64,000 nucleotides of DNA from Dama dama (lineage: Eukaryota; Chordata; Mammalia; Artiodactyla; Cervidae): contig NC_083714.1 in assembly GCF_033118175.1 (NCBI RefSeq), positions 1,426,001-1,490,000 on the forward strand, given 5' to 3'. Shown in pieces: positions 1 through 14,700 of this stretch. Within the stretch, counting starts at the first letter, position 1; each line of letters opens with the position of its first letter. The position numbers and the translations under genes are program-made. The notes under the pieces were generated by a model. It did not search any database. It was not told where the DNA came from and saw only the letters and a list, made by a program, of their open reading frames with translations.

Positions 1-2205
1 GAAAAGGTGTGAAAAATATGAAGAGCTACAAAAGGTGTCAAAAATATTAGGAGCATGAAACGGTATGAAAAATAGGAGGATCATGAAGCGGTGTTGAAAA
101 ACATGAAGAGCCTGAAAAGGTGTGAAAAATATGAAGAGCTTCAAAAGGGGTCAAAAATATGAGGAGCATGAAACAGTCTGAAAAATATGAGGAGCATGAG
201 ACGGTGTTGAAAAACATGAAGAGCTTGAAAAAGTGTGAAGTATATGAAGAGCTTCAAAAGGTGTGAAAAATATGAAGAGCTTCAAAAGGTGTCAAAAATA
301 TGAGGAGCATGAAACGGTATGAAAAATAGGTGGAGCATGAAGCGGTGTTCAAAAATATGAAGAGCCTGAAAATTTGTGAAAACTATGAAGCGCTTCAGAA
401 GGTGTCAAAAATGAGATGAGCATGAAACGGTCTGAAAAAAAGGAGGAGCATGAAGTGGTGTTGAAAAACATTAAGAGCCTGAAAATGTGTGAAATATATG
501 AAGAGCTTCAAAAGATTTCACAAATGAGAGGAGCATGAAACGGTCTGAAAAATAGGAGGAGCATAAAGCGGTGTTGAAAAACATGAAGAGCCTGAAATGG
601 TGTGAAAAATATGAATAGTTTCAAATGATGTGAAAAATATGAAGAACTTCAAAAGCTGTCAAAAATGAGATGAGCATGAAACGGTCTGAGAAATAGGAGA
701 AGCATGAAGTGGTGTTGAAAAACATGAAGAGCTTGAAAAAGTGTGAAATATATGAAGAGCTTCAAAAGGTGTGAAAAATATGAAGAGCTTCAAAAGGTGT
801 AAAAAATATGAGGAGCATGAAACGGTCTGAAAAATAGGAGGAGCATTGTAACATTGTTCAAAAAATTGAAGAGCCTAAAAAGGTGTGAAAAATATGAAGA
901 GCTTCAAAAGGTGTCAAAAATATGAGGAGCATGAAAAGATGTGAAAAATAGGAGGAGCATGAAGCGGTGTTGAAAAACATGAAGAGCCTGAAAAGGTGTG
1001 AAATATATGAAGAGATTCAAAAGCTGTCAAAAATATGAGGAGCACGTAACGGTTTGGAAAAAAGGAAGAGCATGAAGTGGTGTTGAAAAACATGAAGAGC
1101 CTGAAAAGATGTGAAAAATATGAAGAGCTTCAAAAGGTGTCAAAAATATGAGGAGCATGAAACAGTCTGAAAAATATGAGGAGCATGAGACGGTGTTCAA
1201 AAACATGAAGAGCCTGAAAAGGTGGGAAAAATATGAAGAGCTTCAATAGGTGTGAAATACATGAGGAGCATGAAACGGTCTGAAAAATAGGAGGAGCATG
1301 AAGCGGTGTTGAAAAACATGAAGAGCCTGAAAAGGTGTGAACAATATGAAGAGCTTCAAAAGGTGTCAAAAATATGAGGAGCATGAAACGGTCTGAGAAA
1401 TAGGAGAAGCATGAAGTGGTGTTGAAAAACATGAAGAGCTTGAAAAAGTGTGAAATATATGAAGAGCTTCAAAAGGTGTGAAAAATATGAAGAGCTTCAA
1501 AAGGTGTCAAAAATATGAGGAGCATGAAACGGTATGAAAAATAGGAGGAGCATGAAGCGGTGTTCAAAAATATGAAGAGTCTGAAAATTTGTGAAAACTA
1601 TGAAGCGCTTCAGAAGGTGTCAAAAATGAGATGAGCATGAAACGGTCTGAAAAAAAGGAGGAGCATGAAGTGGTGTTGAAAAACATTAAGAGCCTGAAAA
1701 TGTGTGAAATATATGAAGAGCTTCAAAAGATTTCACAAATGAGAGGAGCATGAAACGGTCTGAAAAATAGGAGGAGCATAAAGCGGTGTTGAAAAACATG
1801 AAGAGCCTGAAAAGGTGTGAAAAATATGAATAGTTTCAAATGATGTGAAAAATATGAAGAACTTCAAAAGCTGTCAAAAATGAGATGAGCATGAAACGGT
1901 CTGAGAAATAGGAGAAGCATGAAGTGGTGTTGAAAAACATGAAGAGCTTGAAAAAGTGTGAAATATATGAAGAGCTTCAAAAGGTGTGAAAAATATGAAG
2001 AGCTTCAAAAGGTGTCAAAAATATGAGGAGCATGAAACGGTCTGAAAAATAGGAGGAGCATTGTAACATTGTTCAAAAAATTGAAGAGCCTAAAAAGGTG
2101 TGAAAAATATGAAGAACTTCAAAAGGTGTCAAAAATATGAGGAGCATGAAAAGGTCTGAAAAATAGGAGGAGCATGAAGCGGTGTTGAAAAACATGAAGA
2201 GCCTG
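1..2205. repeat. Left-end tandem duplication, ~989/1215-bp register
   Basis: Distinctive variants recur at two spacings. AAACAGTCTG followed by an extra TATGAGGAGC is at 171 and again at 1160 (offset 989). The GGTATGAAAAATAGG-containing unit at 301 recurs at 1516, and GCATTGTAACATTG at 843 recurs at 2058 (offset 1215). The offsets differ by 226 bp, exactly two 113-bp units, so the second copy gained two units between these markers. Both offsets are whole numbers of 28.25-bp subunits (35 and 43) but not of 113 bp. Confidence 0.85.
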
Positions 2206-4997
2206 AAAAGGTGTGAAAAATATGAAGAGCTTCAAAAAGTGTCAACAATATGAGCAGCATGAAACGGTCTGAAAAATAGTAGGAGCATGAAACGGTGTTC
2301 AAAAAGATGAGAAGCCTGAAAAGGTGTGAAAAATATGAAGAGCTTCAAAATGTGTGAAATACATGAGGGGCATGAAACGCTCTGAAAAATAGGAGGAGCA
2401 TGAAGCGTTGTTGAAAAACATGAAGAGCCTGAAAAGGTGTCAAAATTATGAAGAGCTTCAAAAGGTGTGAAAAATATGAGGAGCACGAAACGGTCTAAAA
2501 AATAAGAGGAGCATGAAGCCATGTTGCAAAATATGAAGAACCTGAAAAGGTGTAAAAAACATGAAGAGCTTCAAAAGGTGTCAAAAATATGAGGAGCATG
2601 AAATGGTCTGAAAAGAAGGAGGAGCATGAAGTGTTGTTGAAAAACATGAAGAGCCTGAAAAGGTGTGAAATATATGAAGAGATTCAAAAGCTGTCAAAAA
2701 TATGAGGAGCACGTAACGGTTTGGAAAAAAGGAAGAGCATGAAGTGGTGTTGAAAAACATGAAGAGCCTGAAAAGATGTGAAAAATATGAAGAGCTTCAA
2801 AAGGTGTCCACAATATGAGGAGCATGAAACTGTCTGAGAAATAGGCGGAGCATGAAGTGGTGCTGAAAAACATGAAGAGCCTAAAAGGTGTGAAAAATAT
2901 GAAAAGCTTCAAAAGATGTCATAAATATGAGGAGCATGAAACGATCTGAAAAATTGGATGATCATGAAGCGGTGTTGAAAAACATGAAGAGCCTGAAAAG
3001 TTGTGAAAAATATGAAGAGCTTCAAAAGGTGTGAAATACATGAGAAGCATGAAACGGTCTGAAAAATAGGAGGAGCATGAAGCGGTGTTTAAAAACATGA
3101 AGAGCCTGAAAAGGTGTGAAAAATAGGAAGAGCTTCAAAAGGTGTCAAAACTATGAGGAGTATGAAACGGTCTGAAAAATAGGAGCAGCATGAAACGGTG
3201 TTCAAAAACATGAAGAGCCTGAAAAGGTGTGAAAAACATGAAGAGCTTCAAAAGGTGTCAAAAATTAGATTATCATGAAACGGTCTGAAAAATAGGAGGA
3301 GCATGAAGTGGTGTTGAAAAACATGAAGAGCCTGAAAAAGTGTAAAATATATGAAGAGCTTCAAAAGTTGTGAAAAATATTAGGAGCTTCAAAAGAGGTC
3401 AAAAATATGAGGAGCATGAAACGGTCTGAAAAATAGAAGGAGCATGAAGCTGTGTTGAAAATCATGAAGAGCCTGAAAAGATGTGAAAAATATGAAGAGC
3501 TTCAAAAGGTGTCAAAAATATGAGGAGAATGAAACGGTCTGAAAAATAGGTGGAGCATGAAGCAGTGTTTAAAAACATGAAGAGCCTGAAAAGGTGTGAA
3601 AAATAGGAAGAGCATCAAAAGGTGTGAAATACATGAGGAGGATGAAACCGTCTGAAAAATAGGAGGAGCATGTAGAGTTGTTCAAATATATGAAGAGGCT
3701 GAAAAGGTGTGAAGTATATGAAGAGATTCAAAAGGTGTCAAAAATATTAGGAGCATGAAACGGTCTGAAAAAAAGGAGGAGCAGGAAACCGTGTTCAAAA
3801 ACATGAAGAGCCTGAAAAGGTGTGAAAAATATGAAGAGCTTCAAAAGTTGTTAAAAATAGGAGGAGCATGAAGCGGTGTTCAAAAACATGAAGAGCCTGA
3901 AAATGTGTGTAAAATATGAAGAGCTTCAAAACGTGTCAAAAATATGAGGAGCATGAAACGGTCTGAAAAATAGGTGGATCAAGAAGCGGTGTTGAAAAAC
4001 ATGAAGAGCGTGAAAACGTGTGAAAAATATGAAGAGCTTCAAATGGTGTGAAAAATATGAAGAGCTTAAATGGTGTCAAAAATGAGATGAGCATGAAAAG
4101 GTCTGAAAAATAGGTGGAGCATGATGTGGTGTTGAAAAACATGAAGAGCCTGAAAAGTTGTGAAAAATATGAAGACCTTCAAAATGTGTCAAAAATATGA
4201 GGAGCATGAAACGGTCTGAAAAATAGGAGGAGCATGAAACGGTGTTCAAAAACATGAAGAGCCTGAAAAGCTGTGTAAAATATGAAGAGCCTCAAGGTGT
4301 GAAATACTTGAGGAGCATGAATCGGTCTGAAAAATAGGAGGAGCATGAAGCGGTGTTGAAAAACATGAAGAGCCTGAAAAGGTGTGAAAAATATGAAGAG
4401 CTTCAAAAGGTGTCAAAACTTTGAGGAGTATGAAACGGTCTGAAAAATAGGAGCAGCATGAAACGGTGTTCACAAACATGAAGAGCCTGAAAAGGTGTTA
4501 AAAATATGAAGAGCTTCAAAAGTTGTCAAAAATATGAGGAGCATGAAACGATCTGAAAAATAGGAGGAGCATGAAGCGGTGTTCACAAACATTACGAGCC
4601 AGAAAAGTTCTGAAAAATATGAAGAGCTTCAAAAGGTGTCAAAAATATGAGAAGCATGAAACGGTCTGAAAAATAGGAAGAGCATGAAGCCGTGTTCAAA
4701 AACATGAAGAGCCTGAAATGGTGTGAAAATCATGAAGAGCCTAAAAGTTGTGAAAAATATGAAAAGCTTCAAAAGATGTCTCAAATATGAGGAGCATGAA
4801 ACGGTCTGAAAAATTGGAGGATCATGAAGCAGTGTTGAAAAACATGAAGAGCATGAAAAGCTGTGAAAAATATGAAGAGCTTCAAAAGGTGTCAAAAATA
4901 TGGGATCATGAAACGGTCTGAAAAATAGGAGGAAAATGAAGCGGTGTTGAAAACCATGAAGAGCCTGAAAAGGTGAGAAAAATATGAAGAGCTTCAA
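1..4997. repeat. Large duplicated block, copy 1
   Basis: This block matches 11727-15588 marker by marker. GCTACAAAAG at 25 corresponds to 11751; the GCATTGTAACATTG unit at 2058 to 12541; the run from 2694 to 13177 (offset 10483); and the run from 4179 to 14770 and 4629 to 15220 (offset 10591). The similarity fades after 4997/15588. Offset changes along the block reflect gain or loss of whole units, chiefly the left-end 989/1215-bp duplication that only this copy carries. The block probably extends left of the window. Confidence 0.85.
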
Positions 4998-7900
4998 AAG
5001 GTGTCAAAAATATGGGAGCATGAAACGGTCTGAAAAATAGGAGGACCATGAAGCGGTGTTGAAAAACATGGGGAGCCTGAAAAGGTGTGAAAAATATGAA
5101 GAGCCTCAAAAGGTGTGAAAAATATGAAGAGATTCAAATAATGTGAAATACATGAGGAGCATGAAATGGTCTGAAAAATAGGAGGAGCATGAAGCGGTGT
5201 GAAAAACATGAAAACCTGAAAAGATGTGAAAAATATGAACAGCTTCAAAAGGTGTCAAATATATGAGGAGCAAGAAACGGTCTGAAAAATAGGAGGAGCA
5301 TGAAGTGGTGTTCAAAACAATGAAGAGCCTGTAAAGGTGTTAAAAATATGAAGAGCTTCAAAAGGTGTGAAACACATGAGGCGCATGAAACTGTCTGAAG
5401 AATAGGAGGAGCATGAAGCAGTGTTGAAAAAGATGAAGAGCCTGAAAACGTGTGAAAAATAAGAAGAGCTTCAAAGGGTGTGAAAAATATGAATAGCTTC
5501 AAAAGGTGTCAAAAAAGAGATGAGCATGAAACGGTCTGAAGAATAGGAGGAGCTGGAAGCTGTGCTCAAAAACATGAAGAGCCTGAGAAGGTGTGAATAA
5601 TATGAAGAGCTTCAAAAGATGTCAAAAATATGAGGAGCATTAAACAGTCTGAAAAATAGGAGGAGCATGAAGCGATGTTGAAAAACTTGAAGAGCGTGAA
5701 AACGTGTGATAAATATGCAGAGCTTCAAATGGTGTGAAAATTAGGAGGAGCATGAAGCATTGTTCAAAAACATGAAGAGCCTGAAAATGTGTGAAAAATA
5801 TGAAGAGCTTCAAAATGTGTCAAAAATATGAGGAGCATGAAAAGGTTTGGAAATTAGGAGGAGCATGATGCAGTGTTGAAAAACATGAAGAGCCTGAAAA
5901 GGTGTGAATAATATGAAGAGCTACAAAAGGTGTCTAAAATATGAGGAGCCTGAAAAGGTCTGAAAAATAGGAAGAGCTTCAAAAGGTGTGAAATATATGA
6001 GGAGCATGAAACGGTCTGAAAAATAGGAGGAGCATGAAGCTGTGTTCAAAAACATGAGAACCAGAAAAGGTGTGAAAAATATAAAGAGCTTTAAAGGTGT
6101 GAAAATTATGAGGAGCATGAAACCGTCTGAAAAAAAGGAGGAGCATGACACGGTGTTGAAAAACATGAAGAGCCTTAAAATGTGAGAAAAATATGAAGAG
6201 CTTTAAAGGTGTGAAAAATATGAGGAGCATGAGACCGTGTGAAAAATAGGAGGAGCATGACACGGTGTTGAAAAATACGAAGAGCATGAAAAGGTGTGAA
6301 AAATATGAAGAGATTCAAAAGCTGTCAAAAATATGAGGAGCCTGAAAGGTTCTGAAAAATAGGAGAAGCATGATGAGGTTTGACAAAGATGAAGAGCCTG
6401 AAAAGATGTGAAAAATATGAAGAGCTTCAAAAGGAGTCAAAAATATGAGGAGCATGAAAAGTTCTGAAAAATAGGAGGAGCATGAAGTGGTGTTCAAAAA
6501 CATGAAGAGCATGGAAAGGTGTGAAAAATATGAAGAGCTTCAAAAGGTGTCAAAAATAAGAGGAGCAAGAAACGGTCTGAAAAATAGGAGGAGCATTAAA
6601 CTGTGTTCAAAATTATGAGGAGCAAGAAACGGTCTGAAAAATAGAAGGAGCATTAAACGGTGTTCAAAAACATGAAGAGCCTGGAAAGGTGTGAAAAATA
6701 TGAAGAGCTTCAAAAGGTGTCAAAAATATGAGGAGCATGAAACGGTCTGAAAAATAGGAGGAGCATGAAGTGGTGTTGTAAAAAAATGAAGAGCCTGAAA
6801 AAGGTGTGAAAATTATGAAGAGCTTCAAAAGGTGTCAAAAATATGAGAAGCATGAAACGATCTGAAAAATAGGAGCAGCATGAAACGGTGTTCAAAAACA
6901 TGAAGAGCCTGAAAAAGTGTGAAAAATATGAAGAGCCTCAAAAGGTGTGAAAAATATGAAGAGCTTCAAATAATGTGAAATACATGAGGAGCATGAAATG
7001 GTCTGAAAAATAGGAGGAGCATGAAGCGGTGTTGAAAAACATGAAAACCTGAAAAGATGTGAAAAATATGAACAGCTTCAAAAGGTGTCAAATATATGAG
7101 GAGCAAGAAACGGTCTGAAAAATAGGAGGAGCATGAAGCTGTGCTCAAAAACATGAAGAGCCTGAAAAGGTGTGAAAAATATGAAGAGCTTCAAAAGGTG
7201 TGAAAAATATGAGGAGCATGAAACGGTCTGAAAAATAGGAGCTGCATGAAGCTCTGCTCAAATACATGAAGAGTCTGAAAAGGTGTGAAAAATATGAAGA
7301 GCTTGAAAATGTGTCAAAAATATGAGGAGCATGAAACGGTCTGAAAAATAGGAGGAGCATGAAGCGGTGTTGAAAATCATGAAGAGCCTGAAAAGGTGTG
7401 AAAAATATGAAGAGCTTCAAAAGGTGTCAAAAATATGAGGAGCATGATACGTTCTCAAAAATAGGAGGAGCATGAATCAGTGATGAAAAACATGAAGAGC
7501 TTCAAAAGGTGTGAAAAATATGAAGAGTTTCAAAACGTTCAAAAATACGAGGAGCATGAAACGGTCTGAAAATTAGGAGGAGCATGAAGCGGTGTTCAAA
7601 AACATGAAGAGCTTCAAAAGGTGTGAAAAATATGAAGAGTTTCAAAATTGTGAAAAATATGAAGAGCTTCAAAAGGTGTGAAAAATATGAACAGCTTCAA
7701 AAGGTATCAAAAATGAGACGAGCATGAAACGGTCTGAAAAATAGGAGGAGAATGAAGCGGTGTTGAAAATCATGAAGAGCCTGAAAAGGTGTGAAAAATG
7801 TGAAGAGCTTCAAAAGGTGTCAAAAATATGAGGAGAATGAAACGGTCTGCAAAATAGGAGGAGCATGAAATGGTGTTCAAAAACATGAAGAGCATGAAAA

Positions 7901-10900
7901 GGTGTGAAAAATATGAAAAGCTTCAAAAGGTGTCAAATATATATGGAGCATGAAAAGGTCTGAAAATTAGGAGGAGCATGAAGCGGTATTCCAAAATATG
8001 AAGAGCCTGAAAAGGTGTGAAATATATGAAGAGCTTCAAAAAGTGTCAAAAATATGAGGAGCATGATACGGTTTGAAAAATAGGAGGAGCATGAAGCGGT
8101 GTTGAAAAACATGAAGAGCCTAAAAACGTGTTAAAAATATGAAGAGCTTCAAAAGGTTTGAAAAATATGAAGAGCTTCAAAAGTTGTCAAATACTAGATG
8201 AGCATGAAACGATCTGAAAAATAGGAGGAGCATGAATCGGTGTTGAAAAACATGAAGAGCCTGAAAAAGTGTGAAAAATATGAAGAGTTTCTATAGGTGT
8301 CAAAAATATGAGGAGCATGAAACGGTCTGAAAACTAGGAGGAGCATGAAGTGGTGTTGAGAAACGTGAAGAGTCTGAAAAGGTGTGAAAAATAATAAGAG
8401 CTTCAAAAGGTGTGAAATACATGGGGAGCATGAAACGGGCTGAAAAAAAGGAGAAACATGAAGTGGTGTGGAAAAACATGAAGAGCCTTAAAAGGTGTGA
8501 AAAATATGAAGAGCTTCAAAAGGTGTGAAATACATGAAGAATGAAATTCTCTGAAAAATAGAAGGAGCATGAAGTGGTGTTCAAAAACATGAAGAGCCAG
8601 AAAAGGTGTGAAAAATATGAAGAGCTTCAAAAGGTGTCAAAAATACGAGGAGCTTGAAACAGTCTGAAAAATAGGAGGAGCATGAAGCGGTGTTCAAAAA
8701 CATGAAGATCCTGAAAAGGTGCGCAAAATATGAATAGCTTCAAAAGTTGTAAAAAATATGAGGAGCATGAAACGGTCTGAAAAATAGGAGGAGCATGAAG
8801 TGGTGTTGAAAAACATGAAGAGCCTGAAAAGGTGTGAAAAATATGAAGAGCTTCAAAAGGTGTCAAAAATATGAGGAGCATGAAACGGTGTGAAAAATAG
8901 GTGGAGCAAGAAGGAGTGTTGAAAAACATGAAGAGCCTGAAAATGTGCGAAAAATATAAAGAGCTTGAAAAGATGTGAAAAATATGAAGAGCTTCAAAAG
9001 GTGTAGAAAATGAGATTAGCATGAAATGGTCTGAAAATTAGGAGGAGCATGAAGTGTTGTTGAAAAACATGAAGAGCCTGAAAAGGTGTGAGAAATATGA
9101 AGAGCTTCAACAGGTGTCAAATATATGAGGAGCATGAAAAGCTCTGAAAAAGAGGAGGAGCACGAAGGGGTGTTGAAAAACATGAAGAGCCTGAAAAGTA
9201 GTGAAAAATATGAAGAGCTTCTAAAGGTGTCAAAAATATGAGGAGCATGTAACGGTCTTAAAAATACGAGGAGCATGAAGTGATGTTGAAAAACATGAAT
9301 AGCCTGAAAATGTGTGAAATATATGAAGAGATTAAAAATGTGACAAATATATGAGGAGCATGAAACGGTCTGAAAAATACGAGGAGCATGAAGCGGTGTT
9401 CAAAAATATGAAGAGCCTGAAAATGTGTGAAAAATATGAAGAGCTTCAAAAGGTGTCAAAAATATGAGGAGCATGAATCGGTCTGAAAAATAGGAAGACC
9501 ATGAAGCTCTGTTCAAAAACATGAAGAGCCTGAAAATGTGTGAAAAATATGAAGAGCTTCAAAAGGTGTGAAAAATATGAGGAGCATGAAACAGCCTGAA
9601 AAATAGGAGGAGCATGAAGCGGTATTGAAAAACATGAAGAGCCTGAAAAGGTGTGAAAAATATGAAAAGCTTCAAAAGGTGTCAAAAATATGAGGAGCAT
9701 GAATCGGTCTGAAAAATAGTAAGAGCATGAAGCTCTGTTCAAAAACATGAAGAGCCTGAAAATGTGTGAAAAATATGAAGAGCTTCAAAAGGTGTCAAAA
9801 ATGAGATGAGCATGAAACGGTCTGAAAAATAGGAGGAGCAAGAAGTAGTGTTGAAAAAAATGAAGAGCCTGAAAGGTGTGAAAAATATGAAAAGCTTCAA
9901 AAGGTGTCAAAAATATGAGGAGCATGTAACAGTCTGAAAAATAGGAGGAGCATGAAGCGGTGTTGAAAAACATGAAGAGCCTGAAAAGGTGTGAAAAATA
10001 TGAATAGCTTCAAGGTGTCAAAATTACAAGGAGCATGAAACGGTCTGAAAAAGAGGAGGAGCATGAAGCGGTGTTCAAAAACATGAAGAGCCTTAAAAGG
10101 TGTCAAAAATATGAAGAGCTTCAAAAGGTGTCAAAAATATGAGAAGCATGAAATGGTCTGAAAAATAGGAGGAGCATGAAGCGGTGTTGAAAAACATGAG
10201 GAGCCTGAGAACTTGTGAAAAATTTGAAGAGCTTCAAAAGGTGTCAAAAATGAGATGAGCATGAAACGGTCTGAAAAATAGGAGGAGCATGAAGTGGTTT
10301 TGAAGTAAATGAAGAGCCTGAAAAGGTGTGAAATATATGAAGAGCTTCAAAAGTTGTCAAAAATATGAGGAGAATGAAACGGTCTGAGAAATAGGAGGAT
10401 CATGAAGCGGTGTTGAAAAACATGAAGAGTCTGAAAAGGTGTGAAAGATATGAAGAGTTTCTAAAGATGTCAAAAATATGAGGAGCATGAAACGGTCTGA
10501 AAAATAGGAGGAGCAAGTAACGGTGATCAAAAACCTGAAGAGCCTGAAAAGGTGTGAAAAATATGACGAGCTTCAAAAGGTGTGAAAAACATGAGGAGCA
10601 TGAAACGGGCTGAAAAATAGGAGAAGCATGAAGTGGTGTTGAAAAACATGAAGAGCCTGAAAAAGTGTGATAAATATGAAGAGCTTCAGAAGGTGTGAAA
10701 AATATGAAGAGCTTCAACAGGTGTCAAAAATTAGATGAGCATGAAACGGTCGAAAAATTGGAGGAGCAAGAAGTAGTGTTGAAAAAAAATGAAGAGCCTG
10801 AAAAGGTGTGAAAAATATGATAAGCTTCAAAAGGTGTCAAAAATATGAGGAGCATGAAACGGTCTGAAAAATAGGTGGAGCATGAAGCGGTGTTGAAAAA

Positions 10901-11726
10901 TATGAAGAGCCTGGAAAGGTGTGCAAAATATGAAGAGCTTCAAAAGGTGTGAAATATATGAAGAGCTTCAATATGTGTCAAAAATGATTTGAGCATGAAA
11001 CGGTCTGAAAAATAGGAGGAGAATGAAACGGTGATCAAAAACATGAAGAGCCTGAAAAGGTGTGAAAAATATGAAGAGCTTCAAAAAGTGTGAAATACAT
11101 GAGGAGCATGAAACGTGCTGAAAAATAGGAGAAGCATGAAGGGGTGTGGAAAAACATGAAGAGCCTAAAAAGTTGTGAGAAATATGAAGAGCTTCAAAAG
11201 ATGTGAAATACATGAGGAGCATGAAACTCTCTGAAAAATAGGACTAGCATGAAGCAGTGTCAAAAACATGAAGAGCCTAAAAAGTTGTGAGAAATATGAA
11301 GAGCTTTAAAAGGTGTCAAAAATGAGATGAGCATGAAACGATCTGAAAAATAGGAGGAGCATGAAGCGGTGTTGAAAAACATGAAGAGCCTAAAAAGTTG
11401 TGAAAAATATGAAAAGCTTCAAAAGGGGTCAAAAATGAGATGAGCATGAAACGGTCTGAAAAATAGGAGCATGAAACGGTGATAAAAAACATGAAGAGCC
11501 TGAAAAGGTTTGAAAAATATGAAGAGCTTCAAAAGGTGTGAAATTCATGAGGACCATGAAACGGTCTGAAAAATAGGGAGAAGCATGAAGTGGTGTGGAA
11601 AAACATGAAGAGCCTGTAAAGGTATGAAAAATATGAAGACATTCAAAGGTGTCAAAATTATGAGGAGCAAGAAACTGTCTGAAAATAGGAGGAGCATGAA
11701 ACGGTGTTGAAAAACATGAAGAGCAT
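4998..11726. repeat. Diverged satellite between the two large block copies
   Basis: This is ordinary 113-bp satellite without a long duplicated block. I see short local repeats. A ~210-bp segment at 5103-5310 recurs at 6931-7139 (offset 1832; marker TTCAAATAATGTG and the shortened GAAAACCTG). A 226-bp step (two units) occurs between the GAATCGGTCTG units at 9475 and 9701. No gene, unique sequence or other element is visible. Confidence 0.85.
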
Positions 11727-14700
11727 GAAAAGGTTTGAAAAATATGAAGAGCTACAAAAGGTGTCAAAAATATTAAGAGCATGAAACGGTATCAAAAATA
11801 GGAGAATCATGAAGCGGTGTTGAAAAACATGAAGAGCCTGAAAAGGTGTGAAAAATATGAAGAGCTTCAAAAGGTGTAAAAAATATGAGGAGCATGAAAC
11901 AGTCTGAAAAATATGAGGAGCATGAGACGGTGTTCAAAAACATGAAGAGCCTGAAAAGGTGGGAAAAATATGAAGAGCTTCAATAGGTGTGAAATACATG
12001 ATGAGCATGAAACGGTCTGAAAAATAGGAGGAGCATGAAGCGGTGTTGAAAAACATGAAGAGCCTGAAAAGGTGTGAAAACTATGAAGCGCTTCAGAAGG
12101 TGTCAAAAATGAGATGAGCATGAAACGGTCTGAAAAATAGGAGGAGCATGAAGTGGTGTTGAAAAACATTAAGAGCCTGAAAATGTGTGAAATATATGAA
12201 GAGCTTCAAAAGATTTCACAAATGAGAGAAGCATGAAACGGTCTGAAAAATAGGAGGAGCATAAAGCGGTATTGAAAAACATGAAGAGCCTGAAAAGGTG
12301 TGAAAAATATGAATAGTTTCAAATGATGTGAAAAATATGAAGAACTTCAAAAGCTGTCAAAAATGAGATGAGCATGAAACGGTCTGAGAAATAGGAGAAG
12401 CAAGAAGTGGTGTTGAAAAACATGAAGAGCTTGAAAAAGTGTGAAATATATGAAGAGCTTCAAAAGGTGTGAAAAATATGAAGAGCTTCAAAAGGTGTCA
12501 AAAATATGAGGAGCATGAAATGGTCTGAAAAATAGGAGGAGCATTGTAACATTGTTCAAAAAATTGAAGAGCCTAAAAAGGTGTGAAAAATATGAAGAGC
12601 TTCAAAAGGTGTCAAAAATATGAGGAGCATGAAAATGTCTGAAAAATAGGAGGAGCATGAAGCGGTGTTTAAAAACATGAAGAGCCTGAAAAGGTGTGAA
12701 AAATATGAAGAGCTTCAAAAAGTGTCAACAATATGAGCAGCATGAATCGGTCTGGAAAATAGTAGGAGCATGAAACGGTGTTCAAAAAGATGAGAAGCCT
12801 GAAAAGGTGTGAAAAATATGAAGAGCTTCAAAATGTGTGAAATACATGAGGAGCATGAAAGGCTCTGAAAAATAGGAGGAGCATGAAGCGTTGTTGAAAA
12901 ACATGAAGAGCCTGAAAAGGTGTCAAAATTATGAAGAGCTTCAAAAGGTGTGAAAAATATGAGGAGCACGAAACGGTCTAAAAAATAAGAGGAGCATGAA
13001 GCCGTGTTGCAAAACATGAAGAACCTGAAAAGGTGTAAAAAACATGAAGAGCTTCAAAAGGTGTCAAAAATATGAGGAGCATGAAATGGTCTGAAAAGAA
13101 GGAGGAGCATGAAGTGTTGTTGAAAAACATGAAGAGCCTGAAAATGTGTGAAATATATGAAGAGATTCAAAAGCTGTCAAAAATATGAGGAGCACGTAAC
13201 GGTTTGGAAAAAAGGAAGAGCATGAAGTGGTGTTGAAAAACATGAAGAGCCTGAAAAGATGTGAAAAATATGAAGAGCTTCAAAAGGTGTCCACAATATG
13301 AGGAGCATGAAACTGTCTGAGAAATAGGCGGAGCATGAAGTGCTGCTGAAAAACGTGAAGAGCCTAAAAGGTGTGAAAAATATGAAAAGCTTCAAAAGAT
13401 GTCATAAATATGATGAGCATGAAACGGTCTGAAAAATTGGATGATCATGAAGCGGTGTTGAAAAACATGAAGAGCCTGAAAAGTTGTGAAAAATATGAAG
13501 AGCTTCAAAAGGTGTCAAAAATGTGAGGAGCATGAAACGGTCTGAAAAATAGGAGGAGCATGAAACCGTGTCAAAAACATGAAGCGCCTGAAAAGGTGTG
13601 AAAAATGAAGAGCTTCAAAAGGTGTGAAATACATGAGAAGCATGAAACGGTCTGAAAAATAGGAGGAGCATGAAACGGTGTTCAAAAACATGAAGAGCCT
13701 GAAAAGGTGTGAAAAACATGAAGAGCTTCAAAAGGTGTCAAAAATTAGATTAGCATGAAACGGTCTGAAAAATAGGAGGAACATGAAGTGGTGTTGAAAA
13801 ACATGAAGAGCCTGAAAAAGTGTAAAATATATGAAGAGCTTCAAAAGTTGTGAAAAATATTAGGAGCTTCAAAAGAGGTCAAAAATATGAGAGGCATGAA
13901 ACGGTCTGAAAAATAGGAGGAGCATGAAACGGTTTTGAAAAACACGAAGGGCCTGAAAAGGTTTGAAAAATATGAAGAGCTTCACCAGGTGTGAAATACA
14001 TAGGGGCAATAAACCGACTGAAAAATAGAAGGAGCATGAAGCTGTGTTGAAAAACATGAAGAGCCTGAAAAGATGTAAAAAATATGAAGAGCTTCAAAAG
14101 GTGTCAAAATATGAGGAGAATGAAACGGTCTGAAAAATAGGTGGAGCATGAAGCAGTGTTTAAAAACATGAAGAGCCTGAAAAGGTGTGAAAAATAGGAA
14201 GAGCTTCAAAAGGTGTGAAATACATGAGGAGGATGAAACCGTCTGAAAAAAAGGAGGAGCATGTAGAGTTGTTCAAATATATGAAGAGGCTGAAAAGGTG
14301 TGAAGTATATGAAGAGATTCAAAAGGTGTCAAAAATATTAGGAGCATGAAACGGTCTGAAAAAAAGGAGGAGCAGGAAACCGTGTTCAAAAACATGAAGA
14401 GCCTGAAAAGGTGTGAAAAATATGAAGAGCTTCAAAAGGTGTTAAAAATAGGAGGAGCATGAAGCGGTGTTCAAAAACATGAAGAGCCTGAAAATGTGTG
14501 TAAAATATGAAGAGCTTCAAAACGTGTCAAAAATATGAGGAGCATGAAACGGTCTGAAAAATAGGTGGATCCAGAAGCGGTGTTGAAAAACATGAAGAGC
14601 GTGAAAACGTGTGAAAAATATGAAGAGCTTCAAAAGGTGTGAAAAATATGAAGAGCTTAAATGGTGTCAAAAATGAGATGAGCATGAAAAGGTCTGAAAA